Below, in pieces: positions 63,389-64,000 of a DNA stretch of 64,000 nucleotides; within the stretch, counting starts at the first letter, position 1, and every line of letters starts with the position of its first letter. Under the pieces are notes generated by a model that was not told the origin of the DNA, did no database searches, and saw nothing but the letters and a program-made list of their open reading frames with translations. The position numbers and the translations under genes were made by a program. Origin of the DNA: Roseovarius sp. A-2 (GTDB taxonomy: Bacteria; Pseudomonadota; Alphaproteobacteria; Rhodobacterales; Rhodobacteraceae); contig NZ_BDIY01000008.1 of assembly GCF_002072155.1 (NCBI RefSeq), positions 1-64,000 on the forward strand, in the 5' to 3' direction.

Positions 63389-64000
63389 GCCCGCACCTCC
63401 AGCGCCGATATGGCTGTGCCCTGATCTTCAAGAAAATAGCGCCGCAGCAGGTTACGCGCGACGCGCAGGCGATACCTGGCAGAGGCGCGCATGTCCGAAA
63501 GCGGTGCGAAATCCTGATCCCAGGCGCTCTGCGCGGCGTCAATGGTGGCCTCGGTCCAGGGCCGGCCGATCAATGCCGCCTCGACATGGGCGGCGCGTTT
63601 GGGAACGCCCGCCATACCGCCGAACGCGATGCGCGCGGCGCGGACATGGCCCGCCTCGACGGTGATGTTGAAACAGCCGAGGACCGCCGAGATGTCCTGA
63701 TCGAACCGTTTGGAGATCTTGTAGCAGCGCAGCCGGTCTGGCTGGCGCGGCAGGCTTATCGCCTCGACGAACTCGCCGGCGGCCCGGTCCTGTTTGCCGT
63801 AGTCCAGAAAGAAATCCTCCAGCGGCATCGCACGCCGGGTGTCACCATGGCGCAGGTGCAGCGTGGCCCCAAGGGCGATGAGCGCGGGCGCGTTGTCGCC
63901 GATGGGCGAGCCATTGGCGATATTGCCCCCCAGCGTCGCCGCCGCCCGCACCTGTTCAGAGCCGTAGCGCCGCAGCATCGCGGCATAGGAAGGGTGATGC
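63385..64000 (-). CDS. xdhA: Xanthine dehydrogenase small subunit XdhA, C-terminal part (cut by window edge)
   Basis: At least 205 residues; the gene continues beyond 64000. Visible are the end of the FAD-binding domain ([20 protein letters not shown], the xanthine dehydrogenase FAD motif) and the CO dehydrogenase flavoprotein C-terminal domain. The [2Fe-2S] N-terminus is outside the window. It overlaps xdhB by four bases, giving the order xdhA-xdhB-xdhC and then the transporter genes. Confidence 0.9.
   Translation of the reverse strand, partial: HHPSYAAMLRRYGSEQVRAAATLGGNIANGSPIGDNAPALIALGATLHLRHGDTRRAMPLEDFFLDYGKQDRAAGEFVEAISLPRQPDRLRCYKISKRFDQDISAVLGCFNITVEAGHVRAARIAFGGMAGVPKRAAHVEAALIGRPWTEATIDAAQSAWDQDFAPLSDMRASARYRLRVARNLLRRYFLEDQGTAISALEVRA

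Overview
The window is a high-GC alphaproteobacterial chromosome segment, most likely from the Roseobacter group of Rhodobacteraceae. This rests on a GcrA cell-cycle regulator, a PhyR/NepR/EcfG general stress locus, a psd-pssA-pmtA phospholipid operon, and a pccB…pccA…methylmalonyl-CoA mutase cluster. No rRNA, tRNA, CRISPR array or intact prophage was seen.

Layout. 1-1.7 kb: two decayed IS6-type insertion sequence remnants in the same orientation around a small HTH-like gene. 1.9-7 kb: an SLC13/RCK transporter, a doubly frameshifted MscS-type channel gene and a PRC-barrel envelope protein. 7-20.7 kb: a general stress response island (BrkB-like protein, phospholipase-D-like enzyme, AI-2E family permease, broken csbD, general stress protein 26-like flavoprotein, second MscS channel, Crp/Fnr regulator, degenerate receiver protein, DUF883, holin-like and DUF1328 membrane proteins, phyR, nepR, ecfG, sensor kinase, entericidin, DUF3008, ExoD). 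Eight exact and two near matches to the EcfG promoter (GGAAC-N16/17-CGTT) lie in front of these genes, so the sigma factor encoded here probably drives the island. 20.8-24 kb: zinc uptake (znuBC, zur, divergent znuA). 24-25 kb: gene remnants (IS66-like, MT-A70 methyltransferase). 25-35 kb: FKBP isomerase, a run of hydrolase/dehalogenase/dehydratase genes, alcohol dehydrogenase, a membrane-anchored Clp-like protease, an ABC-2 permease, gcrA and an endonuclease-family/DnaJ-like pair. 35-47 kb: propionyl-CoA assimilation (pccB, pccA, scpA) with several small Rhodobacteraceae-type proteins, then a Bcr/CflA exporter. 47-55 kb: a penicillin-binding carboxypeptidase, a GntR/FCD regulator with a palindromic operator, cobO, the phosphatidylserine/phosphatidylethanolamine/phosphatidylcholine operon and a secreted hydrolase. 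55-64 kb: one minus-strand purine block, made of a BMP-type nucleoside ABC transporter followed downstream by xdhA(partial)-xdhB-xdhC in the same orientation.

Most notable for follow-up: the density of EcfG promoters, two of which sit so close to start codons that the mRNAs would be almost leaderless; a multi-hairpin intergenic segment (8391-8520) ending in a strong terminator, a candidate small RNA; a repeated intergenic element found inserted in frame inside xdhB; an extra small membrane-protein gene wedged between the two nucleoside permease genes; a terminator-like hairpin in the gcrA leader; and TTGCAAA boxes in front of pccB. All calls come from reading the sequence by eye; no database search was run.
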